DNA of 64,000 nucleotides from JABDQW01 sp942492025. GTDB taxonomy: Bacteria; Pseudomonadota; Gammaproteobacteria; SZUA-229. Position numbers and translations under genes: made by a program. Of this stretch, positions 34,459 through 43,418 are shown in pieces. The notes under the pieces were generated by a model that was not told the DNA's origin, did no database searches, and saw only the letters and a program-made list of their open reading frames with translations. The stretch's first letter is position 1; each line of letters starts with the position of its first letter. The stretch spans positions 372,001 to 436,000 of the forward strand of contig CALODJ010000006.1 in assembly GCA_942492025.1 (NCBI GenBank). Direction: 5' to 3'.

Positions 34459-35304
34459 TCAGTTCCTGCCAAAATCCGCGTTATAAAATTCGGGTACAAA
34501 TGATTGTTCTGACATGGGTGGGCGCACATAGCTGGTATTAGTCTTGCGCGGTTCCAGGCTGATGGGCTCTGGTGTCAGATCTTCGTAGGGAATCGTATCG
34601 AGCAAGTGTTTTATGCAGTTCAACCTTGCATGTTTCTTGATGTCGGAATTCACGACGTACCAGGGCGACTGCTTGGTATCGGTATGAGCAAACATGGCGT
34701 CCTTGGCCATCGAATATTCCACCCAGCGGTTTCGGGACTCAATGTCCATTGGGCTCAGTTTCCAGCGTTTTTTAGGGTCGCTGAGGCGCGCTTGAAATCG
34801 GCGCTCCTGTTCCTCGTCGCTGACTGAGAACCAGTATTTAATCAGTATTACGCCGGAGCGAATGAGCATGCGCTCGAATTCGGGGCAACTGCGCAAGAAC
34901 TCCTGATACTCATCTTCATCACAGAATCCCATAACCCGTTCCACGCCGGCGCGGTTGTACCAGCTGCGGTCGAACAAAACGATTTCACCAGCGGCCGGCA
35001 GATGCGGTACGTAACGCTGAAAATACCATTGGGTCTTCTCGCGCTCCGTCGGTGTGCCCAGTGCCACGACGCGGCAGACGCGTGGGTTCATGTGTTCGGT
35101 GATGCGCTTTATCACACCGCCCTTACCGGCGGCGTCGCGTCCCTCAAAAACCACAACCACTTTGAGTCCCTGGTCCCGCACCCATTCTTTCAGCTTCACC
35201 AGCTCGTCCTGTAACCTGGCCAGTTCGGCCTCGTAAATTTTGTTTTTGATTTTTTTCCTGGTTTTTAGGGAGGCGTCGGACTTTGACGGTTTCTTTTTTG
35301 CCAT
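34459..35304 (-). CDS. ppk2: Polyphosphate kinase 2 (PPK2)
   Basis: This 281-residue PPK2-family protein moves phosphate between polyphosphate and nucleotides. Seen: Walker A GRDAAGKGG (residues 55-63), a Walker B-type DRSWYNRAGVERVMGFC, the lid module RFQARLSDPKKRWKLSPMD, and WYVVNSDIKKHARLNCIKHLL. A single domain of this length fits class I PPK2, which favours nucleoside diphosphate to triphosphate synthesis, though class cannot be settled by eye. The very basic N-terminus (MAKKKPSKSD) is common in the family. AGGAAAGAG precedes the ATG. It stands alone. Confidence 0.92.
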   Translation of the reverse strand: MAKKKPSKSDASLKTRKKIKNKIYEAELARLQDELVKLKEWVRDQGLKVVVVFEGRDAAGKGGVIKRITEHMNPRVCRVVALGTPTEREKTQWYFQRYVPHLPAAGEIVLFDRSWYNRAGVERVMGFCDEDEYQEFLRSCPEFERMLIRSGVILIKYWFSVSDEEQERRFQARLSDPKKRWKLSPMDIESRNRWVEYSMAKDAMFAHTDTKQSPWYVVNSDIKKHARLNCIKHLLDTIPYEDLTPEPISLEPRKTNTSYVRPPMSEQSFVPEFYNADFGRN

Positions 35305-35862
35305 GGCTGCTCTTTCCTAAAATGCGGGTGAAATAGATTTTATCGCAGTTATCATGCCAGAAAGTATATTTTTCACAACCAAGATACCTTAGGCTATGTT
35401 GACCGGTATCTTTAGGCGAGTCATAGGATCTGCGAAGTTTTTCTTAAACTCAAGGGGCGGATCTGTGCACAGCATACCAATGTAATTAGCAAGGTCGCAC
35501 CCAGGTGGTGCGTCATGCGCGCGAGGATAATGCAGAATTGCCGCATGCAGTCGCTTATATGTCCGCTAGACGAGGTTGCAGGTGGTGAGGTGGTTACGTA
35601 ATAGCTTGCTGCTGTTCATCGCTGATTGATGGTGATTAAATTAGGTATCTTGTCGCCAGATATCCTCGAACAGGGCGTTTGATTGGAAATGACGTATCAA
35701 TTCCGTAAACAGCATTCGATATTTCAATGACTTATACAAGCTGATATGCCTCCAACGACCTAACGCGACAATATGTTCACGGACAAAACGATGGCTATAA
35801 GAACCGTCACATCAAGACAGAAAACAGGCTATTTGATGGCTGTCTCACAGGAGAATCGCACG
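35305..35862. other. Intergenic region, nothing recognised
   Basis: 558 bp between divergent transcription units (ppk2 minus; microprotein/XpaC/TelA plus). It should hold both promoters. No RNA gene, repeat or coding frame with support was seen. Confidence 0.4.
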
Positions 35863-35952
35863 ATGCCAAAATGGCTGCGTACACTGATCGGTCTTAGTCT
35901 GCTTTTCGCTACCGTTGGTGTGGCGACCTGGCAGGCCCTGTTGGCCCTTTAA
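35863..35952 (+). CDS. 29-residue membrane microprotein
   Basis: The ATG is preceded by CAGGAG at nine bases. The product, MPKWLRTLIGLSLLFATVGV followed by ATWQALLAL, is one transmembrane helix with two N-terminal positive charges, so the C-terminus probably lies outside. Its stop is two bases before the start of the XpaC-like gene, so it is the first gene of an operon with it and telA. Function unknown; a small subunit or a translational-coupling leader are both possible. Confidence 0.6.
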   Translation: MPKWLRTLIGLSLLFATVGVATWQALLAL

Positions 35953-35954
35953 TC

Positions 35955-36929
35955 ATGGGAAAGCGACCACAGCAGTCTGCGTCGGGCGTACTTGAATCAC
36001 TGGCCCGTGAAGGTGTGAATTTCGCCGTGCGCTGGTTGCCAAGGGGCGTGGCCGAGGTGGAAAAGCAGGCCCAGTTGGCAGCTCAGGGCTTGCGGGATTA
36101 CCGCCGGCGCAGACAGGAAGCGGCCGCCCGCACACCGCGCAAGGCCCGATTGCTGTGGCTTTTACCGCTGCCACTTATTCCTGCAACGGTGATCGCGCTG
36201 GCCAGTGGGCAGTTCACGGCCTTTGTAGCGAACGGATGCGCCTATGCGCTGTTTGTGGCCGGGGCCTTGCTCACGCGCCAGGGTTTTCACCAGGAAGTGA
36301 ACCAGCAGCGGCAACAGTTCCAGACCGCCATCCGTTTTCCATTGAAAACCCTTGGTGGTATGGTCATTGCGCTGGCCACGGCCTTCACCGCGTGGGCCGG
36401 CGCAAATCACGACCTGCCCATTGCGCTGGCCTTCGGGGTGGGTGCGTTCGCTGCTTTTGTGCTGCTTTACGGTCTCGAGCCACGCCGCATGCCCGGCGTG
36501 ATCGACAGCGGTCACAGCAATCTTGAACGGGTCACCGAGGCACTGCAGCAGGCAGAACAGAAGATCCTGAGCATCGAGCAGGCCAGCAGCCATATCACCC
36601 AGCCCGAGCTGAACCAGCGTCTGAACCGGATAAACGCACTGGCGCGCGACATACTGGCAGAAATCGCCCGTGATCCAGGAGATTTGCGCCGCGCGCGCAA
36701 GTTCCTCAATACCTATCTCGATGGTGCACAACGGGTGGTTGCCGGCTATGTCAAAGCCCATAGGAATGGACAGTCTCACTCGCTGGAAGACAGCTTTCGC
36801 CGCATTCTTGCCACCATTGAAGAGGTGTTCGGGCAGCAGTACCAGCGACTGCTCGAGAATGACCTGCACGACCTGGACGTGCAGATGGAAGTGCTGGAGA
36901 CCCAGCTCAAGCGTGAAGGCCTGGACTGA
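35955..36929 (+). CDS. XpaC-like membrane protein (5-bromo-4-chloroindolyl phosphate hydrolysis family)
   Basis: 324 residues. A charged N-terminal amphipathic region precedes two pairs of membrane helices (about 66-100 and 130-172), then a long helical cytoplasmic domain (NLERVTEALQQAEQKILSIEQASSHI to the end) with coiled-coil character. This arrangement, and linkage to TelA, matches PF10112, named after B. subtilis xpaC; the enzymatic name is historical and hydrolase activity is doubtful. The downstream telA starts 28 bp later in the same direction. The pair is linked to toxic-anion and envelope-stress tolerance in other bacteria. Confidence 0.75.
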   Translation: MGKRPQQSASGVLESLAREGVNFAVRWLPRGVAEVEKQAQLAAQGLRDYRRRRQEAAARTPRKARLLWLLPLPLIPATVIALASGQFTAFVANGCAYALFVAGALLTRQGFHQEVNQQRQQFQTAIRFPLKTLGGMVIALATAFTAWAGANHDLPIALAFGVGAFAAFVLLYGLEPRRMPGVIDSGHSNLERVTEALQQAEQKILSIEQASSHITQPELNQRLNRINALARDILAEIARDPGDLRRARKFLNTYLDGAQRVVAGYVKAHRNGQSHSLEDSFRRILATIEEVFGQQYQRLLENDLHDLDVQMEVLETQLKREGLD

Positions 36930-36957
36930 AATTACGATTGATCGAGGAACACGACCC

Positions 36958-38082
36958 ATGAACGAGACTGAACTCAAGACGATAGAAGCCGACCTGCTGC
37001 AAGGCAAGGAGCCGGCCGCTTACCAGCAGGCAGAGCCTGCCGAGCGATTGGCGGTTGACGCACTGCTCCAGGAGATCGACCTGAACGACAGCCACAGCCT
37101 TATCTATTTCGGCGCTCCCGCCCAGCGGCAGCTGGCCAGCATCTCCGAGGACATGCTGGAAGGCGTGCGCAACAAGGACACGGGGCCTGCCGGCGAAGCC
37201 CTGAACCGTATGGTCGGCACTGTTCGGGGTTTCGACCTCGGAGCGCTGGATCCCAACCGTAAGCAGGGCTTGTTCGCGCGTTTGCTCGGCAAGGGCAAAC
37301 CCGTGGCCCGGTTCCTGCAGCGCTACGAGCAAGTACGCAACCAGATCGACGTTATTGAGGATGATCTTGAGCAGCACAAGACTCAACTACTGATCGATGT
37401 CACGTCACTCGATCGCCTCTACGCCGCCAACCTGGAATACTTTCACCAGCTGGAGCGCTACATCGTTGCAGGTGAGGAGAAGCTCAGACAGATCGATCAG
37501 AAAGTCATTCCTGATATGGAGCTCGAGGCAGAGAAAAGCGATGCTATGATCGTGGCCCAGCAGTTGCGTGATCTGCGTGCCAGCCGTGATGCGCTGGAAC
37601 GACGCGTGCATGATCTCAAGCTGACCCGTCAGGTCGCGATGCAGAGCCTGCCCAGCATTCGCCTGGTACAGGAGAACGACAAAGGATTGATCAACAAGAT
37701 CGTCTCCACCACGGCCAATACCCTGCCGCTGTGGCGGCAGCAGTTGGCCCAGGCGTTGACCATCCACCGTTCACGCGAGGCGGCCGATTCCATTCGTTCA
37801 GCCAGTGATCTCACCAACGAACTGCTTATGGCTAATGCAGAAAACCTGAAGCAGGGCAACGCTGATGCGCGGCGTGAAATCGAACGGGGTGTGTTCGATA
37901 TCGAATCGGTCAAGCAGGCCAATGCAATCTTGATTGAGACCATCGAGGAAAGCCTGCGTATTGCCGATGAAGGGCGCAAGAAACGCGCCGAGGCAGCCAA
38001 CCAGCTACAGATGCTGGAGACCGAGTTACGCAACACCTTGGTCAGCGCCAGTGCGCAGGTGAAATCGGGTGATGAAACGTAG
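36958..38082 (+). CDS. telA: Toxic anion resistance protein, TelA family
   Basis: This 374-residue all-helical cytoplasmic protein is of the TelA/KlaA family (PF05816). Typical stretches are LLGKGKPVARFLQRYEQVRNQID, LEYFHQLERYIVAGEEKL, QVAMQSLPSIRLVQENDKGL and LLMANAENLKQGNADARREIERG. Homologues confer tolerance to tellurite and some cell-wall-active stresses; the mechanism is unresolved. The frame can be opened at 36670 inside the preceding gene, but the ATG at 36958 is preceded by GAGGA and fits the family start. Final gene of the microprotein-XpaC-TelA unit. Confidence 0.9.
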   Translation: MNETELKTIEADLLQGKEPAAYQQAEPAERLAVDALLQEIDLNDSHSLIYFGAPAQRQLASISEDMLEGVRNKDTGPAGEALNRMVGTVRGFDLGALDPNRKQGLFARLLGKGKPVARFLQRYEQVRNQIDVIEDDLEQHKTQLLIDVTSLDRLYAANLEYFHQLERYIVAGEEKLRQIDQKVIPDMELEAEKSDAMIVAQQLRDLRASRDALERRVHDLKLTRQVAMQSLPSIRLVQENDKGLINKIVSTTANTLPLWRQQLAQALTIHRSREAADSIRSASDLTNELLMANAENLKQGNADARREIERGVFDIESVKQANAILIETIEESLRIADEGRKKRAEAANQLQMLETELRNTLVSASAQVKSGDET

Positions 38083-38259
38083 CAAGAAGGTTCAGCATCA
38101 AATGCAGCGGCTCGATCTGATAAAGACCTCAGTCATGGCTCGGTAGGCCCGAACATCCTCGAGCATTATCGCAATTAGCGTGTATACGATTCAGCGGCAT
38201 CTTCGCTGACTCAATGTGGTGATTTCAGGAAGGCTCTAAAAAACTTTCGATCAAGGTGA

Positions 38260-38508
38260 ATGGAAATTCTATTTGCAACCACGTCGCTGCATCGGTCGAT
38301 GCCTGTGTTGGGATTTGGCTATTTCTATTCGTATCAAGTGATGCCTGACGTGAACCGGAATAAACTGGTCGTCATACTGGAAGATTTCCAGCCGCCCTCC
38401 CTACAGGCCAGTGTGGTTTATCAACACAGTCAGATCGAGCCATCAAAATACCGTAGGTTTTCAAAATGGCTTATTCAGCATTTGAAAGCCTCTTTGGCGC
38501 AAACTTAA
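38260..38508 (+). pseudogene. Remnant of a LysR-type regulator C-terminus
   Basis: About 80 codons correspond to the last part of a LysR substrate-binding domain: VLGFGYFYSYQVMPDVNRNK, LVVILEDFQPPSLQASVVY, then a terminal FSKWLIQHLK helix. An in-frame stop lies just upstream and the HTH and most of the effector domain are absent. Its short ATG frame is unlikely to make a functional product. Confidence 0.65.
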
Positions 38509-38575
38509 TGATGTTGCTCCATCTGTCTGGCATCATCGATGCTGCCGCTGAACACAAGCGGATATGACTGTGGTG

Positions 38576-38833
38576 TCAGCGACGTCTGCCTTTTTGTTCT
38601 TTCTCGTATTTGACGTTGATGAAATTGCCCTCAAATGACTTGCCATCGAGACTGGCAATGGCAGCACGTGCTTCGTGCCCTTCCATTTCAAGAAAGCCAA
38701 ATCCCTTGCATTGTCCTGAAAACATGTCTTTAACGAGCTTGAGCGAATGCACCCTGCCGAACGGTGTGAACAGGGCCATGAGGGATTCTTCGGTTGTGCT
38801 AGGTGGCAAACTGCCAACAAAAAGTTTCTTCAC
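38576..38833 (-). CDS. RRM-type RNA-binding protein
   Basis: 85 residues forming a single RNA recognition motif: RNP2 LFVGSLP (residues 4-10), RNP1 KGFGFLEM (about 43-50) and a basic C-terminal tail KGRRR. Such small bacterial RRM proteins bind single-stranded RNA and are often cold-induced; here a cold-shock gene lies just upstream on the same strand, which supports a shared RNA-chaperone role. The start is GTG at 38833. A terminator between it and the cold-shock gene suggests separate or partly readthrough transcription. Confidence 0.88.
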   Translation of the reverse strand: MKKLFVGSLPPSTTEESLMALFTPFGRVHSLKLVKDMFSGQCKGFGFLEMEGHEARAAIASLDGKSFEGNFINVKYEKEQKGRRR

Positions 38834-38863
38834 ATTGAAGTGCCTTTTTTATTGTTTATACAA

Positions 38864-38893
38864 GTAAACCCCGCATCAGTTTGCGGGGTTTAC
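38864..38893 (-). terminator. Terminator of the cold-shock gene
   Basis: GTAAACCCCGC and GCGGGGTTTAC form a perfect 11-bp stem with an 8-nt loop, 24 bp after the cold-shock stop codon. The T content after the stem is modest. Confidence 0.8.
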
Positions 38894-38917
38894 CTCAGAC
38901 ATTAAACGATTCAAGTG

Positions 38918-39118
38918 TTAAGCCTTGACGTTTGTTGCCTGTGGGCCTTTGGGTCCATTTTCCACATCGTAGGTCACAGTCTGTCCCTCAGCCAGGGTGC
39001 GAAAGCCTGAGTCTGCGATAGCGGAGTAGTGAACAAATACATCTTTGCTGCCATCTTCTGGCGCAATAAAGCCGAAGCCTTTGGATTCGTTAAACCATTT
39101 AACGGTTCCTGTTTCCAT
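38918..39118 (-). CDS. Cold-shock-domain protein, CspA family
   Basis: 66 residues, the normal length for the family, with both RNA-binding motifs: GTVKWFNESKGFGFI (RNP1 KGFGFI) and DVFVHYSAI (RNP2 VFVHY). It acts as a nucleic-acid chaperone in the cytoplasm. ATGAGG precedes the ATG by about seven bases. Many csp genes have a long 5' leader that acts as a thermosensor; the upstream 150 bp is A/T-rich and could hold one, but no cold box could be assigned by eye. Confidence 0.95.
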   Translation of the reverse strand: METGTVKWFNESKGFGFIAPEDGSKDVFVHYSAIADSGFRTLAEGQTVTYDVENGPKGPQATNVKA

Positions 39119-39642
39119 GATAATTACCTCATCATAATATGTTAAAAAATTTACTAATCTTACGAGGCAATCAACAGGAAAAATCTTGGAAAGACGTACT
39201 GATAAAAACCAGGAGAAAAAGTAAACCGAAGTATACCTGTTATTTGTGCATAAAACCCGTGTTTTTTACATTTAATTGAATCGAAGGGGGTCAGAATCGT
39301 AACCTGCTGATATACATAAAAATATGTTATCTCCTTCATTTTCACTCCGCCGCTATGGCCAGCTCAGCCAGAGTTTTTCTGTTTAAATACAGCGATCACG
39401 CCAGGGTAAGCAGCCCAAATCTGCATTGCATGCCATACGCCGTTCAAAGATCGCGACTGGACTTTCACAGACGCCGCATCATTACCTTGAATTGCATAGG
39501 CAGTAGGCGGTCAAGCCGAAGCGGTTAAGATGATCGGAAACGCGGTGTATTGGCTGAAACGGTGCACGCGTTGAAGGATGGCGTCTGGGAAAATCGGGCC
39601 TTAAACTTACAAAACATGAGCGATGCTCTGGGAGATGCTGTT
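39119..39642. other. Intergenic region between divergent genes
   Basis: The csp promoter and leader and the promoter of the M14-like gene must lie here. No supported gene, RNA or repeat was seen. Confidence 0.4.
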
Positions 39643-40680
39643 ATGAATAGATGCTGGTGTGCCATTGTTATTATTGGGCTGATGACCTTGAGTGGCGCGG
39701 TTCGCGCGGTCGAGACCGCGCCGTGGGCAGCGCTCGAACTTCGGGGGCGTAGCATTCAGCCCGGCAAGGCCTTGAAATTCTCATTCGTCGAGGATTCTGG
39801 TTTCGAAGCGTCATATCTGGATGCGCCACTATGGATCGCGCGTGGCAATCGCCCGGGGCCAACACTCTGTCTCACAGCTGCAATTCATGGTGATGAGATC
39901 AATGGTGTGGAGATCGCGCGCCGCGTTTTCGCAGCGGCCGACCCGACCCAGCTATCCGGTACGCTCATCGTTCTGCCGGCCATCAACGCCGACGGATTCC
40001 GTACGGGTCGCCGCTACCTGTCCGATCGGCGTGATCTGAATCGCGCTTTTCCGGGCAAGCCGAACGGTAGTGTCGCAGCGATCATAGCGGATGCGGTTTT
40101 CAATGATGCGATCGTGAAGTGCGATGCACTGATCGACCTTCATACCGCTTCGTTTCATCGCACCAATCAGCCACAGATTCGCGTCGATATTGACCATAAG
40201 CCATCGTTTGAACTGGCCCGCCATTTCGGCGTCGGCATCATCATCAAGGGGAAAGGCCCGAGGGGGAGTCTGCGCAGGGAAGCGGTCGAGGCTGGGATCC
40301 CGGCCATTATATACGAGGCTGGTGAACCGCTTCGGTTTCAGGAGCAGGAGATCGTGCGGGGCGAGCGCGGCGTTGCCAACATCATGGAGTTTCTCGGCAT
40401 GTTCCCCGGGGAGCAAGAGGAAATCCCGTTGTCCCGGGTATTCGAGCGCTCCTCCTGGGTCAGGGTGGCGCCCGGACAGGGTGGGTTCTTTTTCCCTGAA
40501 GCGGAACTGGGCATGGATGTGGCACCCGGCGATCGATTGGGATTCGTCGTCGACCCTCTGACCGACGCACGCTACGAGGTCACTTCAGCTTTCGCCGGTC
40601 AGATCATCGGCATGGCAGTACCACAGGTCGTGTTATCGGGCTACGCGCTATTCCACATTGGGCAACCTATGGCTCAATGA
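39643..40680 (+). CDS. Exported succinylglutamate desuccinylase/aspartoacylase-family zinc hydrolase
   Basis: 345 residues. The ATG at 39643 follows GGGAG and opens a signal peptide (MNRCWCAIVIIGLMTLSGAVRA); the frame extends upstream to 39550 without support. Zinc-site motifs of the M14/AstE family are visible: AAIHGDEINGVEIARR (HxxE) and, about 100 residues on, ALIDLHTASF (third His). Further conserved text: NRAFPGKPNG and IPAIIYEAGE. The family removes acyl groups from amino acids or cleaves peptides; an exported form could act on peptidoglycan peptides or amidated metabolites. Substrate unknown. Convergent with the next gene, 5 bp apart. Confidence 0.82.
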   Translation: MNRCWCAIVIIGLMTLSGAVRAVETAPWAALELRGRSIQPGKALKFSFVEDSGFEASYLDAPLWIARGNRPGPTLCLTAAIHGDEINGVEIARRVFAAADPTQLSGTLIVLPAINADGFRTGRRYLSDRRDLNRAFPGKPNGSVAAIIADAVFNDAIVKCDALIDLHTASFHRTNQPQIRVDIDHKPSFELARHFGVGIIIKGKGPRGSLRREAVEAGIPAIIYEAGEPLRFQEQEIVRGERGVANIMEFLGMFPGEQEEIPLSRVFERSSWVRVAPGQGGFFFPEAELGMDVAPGDRLGFVVDPLTDARYEVTSAFAGQIIGMAVPQVVLSGYALFHIGQPMAQ

Positions 40681-40685
40681 ATAGG

Positions 40686-42827
40686 CTAATTCGCGCCTCG
40701 GACCCAGCGGTGATAACGCTCGATCCACTTTAGAAGTTGTGTGGGAACGTGGGCGCGTTTCCAGTTGCCGGCTGCGTATTTATTGGCCTCAGCCAGGGTC
40801 GGATAGATGTGAATCGTGCCAAGTATCTTGTTCATGCCCAGGTTGTAGCGCATCGCTGTGATATATTCGGCGATGAGGTCGCCGGCATGTTCGCCGACAA
40901 TAGTCGCACCCAGAATCCGGTCCCTGCCGGGTTCTGTCAGCACTTTAACCACACCGTGCGCAGCCTCGTCAGCGATGGCCCTGTCGAGATCATCGATACC
41001 ATAACGCGTTACTTCGTAGGCAATACCCTCTGCCTTTGCCTGCTTTTCGTTGAGACCGACGCGTGCGACTTCCGGGTCGGTGAAGGTCGCCCAGGGAATG
41101 ACCGAATAATCGACCTTGAACTTCTTGAAACGGCCGAACAGCGCGTTCACCGCACAATACCAGGCCTGGTGTGCTGCAGTATGGGTAAACTGGTAGGGGC
41201 CGGCGACGTCACCGCAGGCGAAGATATTCGGCATACTCGTCTGCATATACTCGTTAACTTCGATGGTGCCCTGTGGGGTCAGGGCAATGCCCAGATCACC
41301 GAGGCCGAAACCACGGGTATTGGCCTCACGGCCGATCGCGACCAGCAGCGTATCGAACGCGATCTCCACGTTGCTGCCCTCGTGCACACAGGTGAAGATC
41401 CGTACACCGTCCCTGACAACGATCGATTGTGCCGAATGCGACAGCCGTAAATCGATACCCTCGTCGACGAACTGTTTTTCGACCAGGGCGGCTATTTCCG
41501 GGTCTTCACGTTTCAGTAGCGTCGGCTGCCGATGCACCACCGTGACCTGACTGCCAAAGCGTGCAAACACCTGCGCCAGCTCGCAACCGATGGGCCCCCC
41601 ACCGAGCACGATCAGGCGTTTAGGGAGCTCGCGTATCGACCAGATGGTATCCGAGGTATAGTATTCTATGGCGTCAATGCCAGCGATTTCGGGTACGTAG
41701 GGGCGCCCACCCGTGGCAATGATAATATTGCGAGTCGTCAGTGTCTTGCCGTTGATCTCGACTGTGTAGGGAGAAGTTATCCGGGCGGTGCCCTGGATGC
41801 ACGCGACACCCAGCTGGGTATAACGCTCGGCTGAATCGTGTGGTTCGACTTGTTGAATCACACGTTGCACGCGCTCCATGATGTCGGCGAAATCAAACTC
41901 GGCATGGGCGGATTTAAAACCGAACTCCTGGGCACGTTTTTGCAGGTGCAGAAACTTGGCAGAACGGATGATGGCCTTGGATGGAACGCAACCCGTGTTC
42001 AGACAGTCGCCTCCCATCTTGTGTTTTTCGATCAATGCTACACTGGCCTTTACTGCGGCTGCAATGTAGGCGCTCACGAGACCGGCCGATCCGGCGCCGA
42101 TCACCACCAGATTGTGATCGCACTGGGCAGGCTTTTTGTATCGTCCGAGAGCCTTGCGTGCCTTGATGTAGGCTACGGTATATTTAGCGATCAGCGGGAA
42201 CAGTCCCAGCAGCGCAAACGAGATCAGCAGCGGTGGTGACAGTATGCCGCTGAGCGATTCGATTTTTGCGATCTGTGTGCCCGCGTTCACATAAACCAGG
42301 GTCCCTGGCAGCATGCCGATCTGACTGACCAGAAAATATTTCAGGGTACTGATAGGGGTCAGGCCCATCACCAGGTTAATCACGAAGAACGGAAACAACG
42401 GAATCAGACGCAACGTGAACAGGTAGAAGACACCATCTTTCTCGATGCCGGCATTTATCGACTTCAGATTACGTGCAAATTTGCCCTGTAAATAGTCTCG
42501 CAGTAGGAACCGTGATACCAGAAATGCCAGTGTCGCACCCAATGTGCTGGCAAAAGAGACAATGATCGTGCCCCACAGCAAGCCGAAAATGGCGCCGGCC
42601 ACCAGAGTCATAATTGCTGCACCAGGGAGCGACAGGCCGGTCACAGCCACGTAGATACAAAAAAATATCAGTGCGGCTTGCAACGGCCTGGCTGCGTAAT
42701 ACTGGTCGATTTTTTCCTGTTGCGATTTGAAGAAGTCGAGACTGAAATACCCACCCAGGTCAAACATGAAATAACTGCCGATCGTCAATACGATTGCCAA
42801 CACCAGCAGCAGTTTTGCCTTACTCAT
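40686..42827 (-). CDS. TVP38/TMEM64 membrane domain fused to a mercuric-reductase-like flavoprotein
   Basis: 713 residues. Residues 1 to about 225 form a multi-helix TVP38/DedA-like membrane domain (GAIMTLVAGAIFGLLWGT, LRLIPLFPFFVINLVMGLTPIS). The rest is a class I pyridine nucleotide-disulfide oxidoreductase: FAD site VVIGAGSAGLVSAYIAA, redox pair GGDCLNTGCVPSKA, NAD site LIVLGGGPIGCELAQVF, second FAD motif NIFACGDVAGPYQ and the dimerisation domain. No C-terminal Cys pair of MerA type is present, so mercury reduction is not indicated. GGAGAG precedes the ATG. The fusion anchors a cytoplasmic disulfide oxidoreductase to the inner membrane; substrate unknown. Confidence 0.88.
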   Translation of the reverse strand: MSKAKLLLVLAIVLTIGSYFMFDLGGYFSLDFFKSQQEKIDQYYAARPLQAALIFFCIYVAVTGLSLPGAAIMTLVAGAIFGLLWGTIIVSFASTLGATLAFLVSRFLLRDYLQGKFARNLKSINAGIEKDGVFYLFTLRLIPLFPFFVINLVMGLTPISTLKYFLVSQIGMLPGTLVYVNAGTQIAKIESLSGILSPPLLISFALLGLFPLIAKYTVAYIKARKALGRYKKPAQCDHNLVVIGAGSAGLVSAYIAAAVKASVALIEKHKMGGDCLNTGCVPSKAIIRSAKFLHLQKRAQEFGFKSAHAEFDFADIMERVQRVIQQVEPHDSAERYTQLGVACIQGTARITSPYTVEINGKTLTTRNIIIATGGRPYVPEIAGIDAIEYYTSDTIWSIRELPKRLIVLGGGPIGCELAQVFARFGSQVTVVHRQPTLLKREDPEIAALVEKQFVDEGIDLRLSHSAQSIVVRDGVRIFTCVHEGSNVEIAFDTLLVAIGREANTRGFGLGDLGIALTPQGTIEVNEYMQTSMPNIFACGDVAGPYQFTHTAAHQAWYCAVNALFGRFKKFKVDYSVIPWATFTDPEVARVGLNEKQAKAEGIAYEVTRYGIDDLDRAIADEAAHGVVKVLTEPGRDRILGATIVGEHAGDLIAEYITAMRYNLGMNKILGTIHIYPTLAEANKYAAGNWKRAHVPTQLLKWIERYHRWVRGAN

Positions 42828-43418
42828 GAGTTCTCTCCGGGAAAGGATGATAAGAATGGGATCGTAGACAAATGAGAACTGTTTGCATTATGCACGATTC
42901 TGTGTGGTGGGCATAGCTTCAAGTGCAGATCCCGGGATATGGGCTGAGGTGTCCGCGCAGACTCCTGGTGTGAAAAGCCGAGAGCAGGTCAGGACAGTCT
43001 ATAATCTCTGCGGACGACGGACAGAACGACCGCACTCGGGCCCTGGATTTGACGTATAATGCGTGGCCCGATCCCACGAAAGCTGATGATTGAGGGTGAA
43101 TCCTTGATGTTTTAACGACATGACACACAACGTATCGATGATGATATGCAGCAGAGCAGCCAGGGATGCGGCCAAGATGTCGTGTGGCGATGGTGCTTAT
43201 GTTGATGCTGAAGCATGACGGGCACTCCTAGATGTTATCACTTATTGGCAGAGCAGTATCTATGTATGTCCCGTTGATGTGGGGTTGATGAGCTTCGGCT
43301 TGATGGGTCGATAAGCCACCTGGTTGATTTAGTTGAAAAAAGATATATATACTTGCATTTCTTCGATGCCATGATTAATCCCATATCAAACACAGTAACA
43401 GAATTATCGTGTGCCAGC
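42828..43418. other. Intergenic region, no supported gene
   Basis: A 32-codon frame at 43121-43219 and a 69-codon minus frame at 42919-43128 lack ribosome sites and recognisable motifs. Nothing else identified; the promoter of the following three-gene operon should lie near its right end. Confidence 0.35.

Noticed and set aside
36670..36957. 96-residue N-terminal extension of TelA
   Set aside because: It lies in another frame within the XpaC-like gene; the ATG at 36958 has a ribosome site and matches the family start.
43121..43219. 32-codon plus-strand frame in the gap before the protease-like gene
   Set aside because: No ribosome site and no hydrophobic or other recognisable feature.
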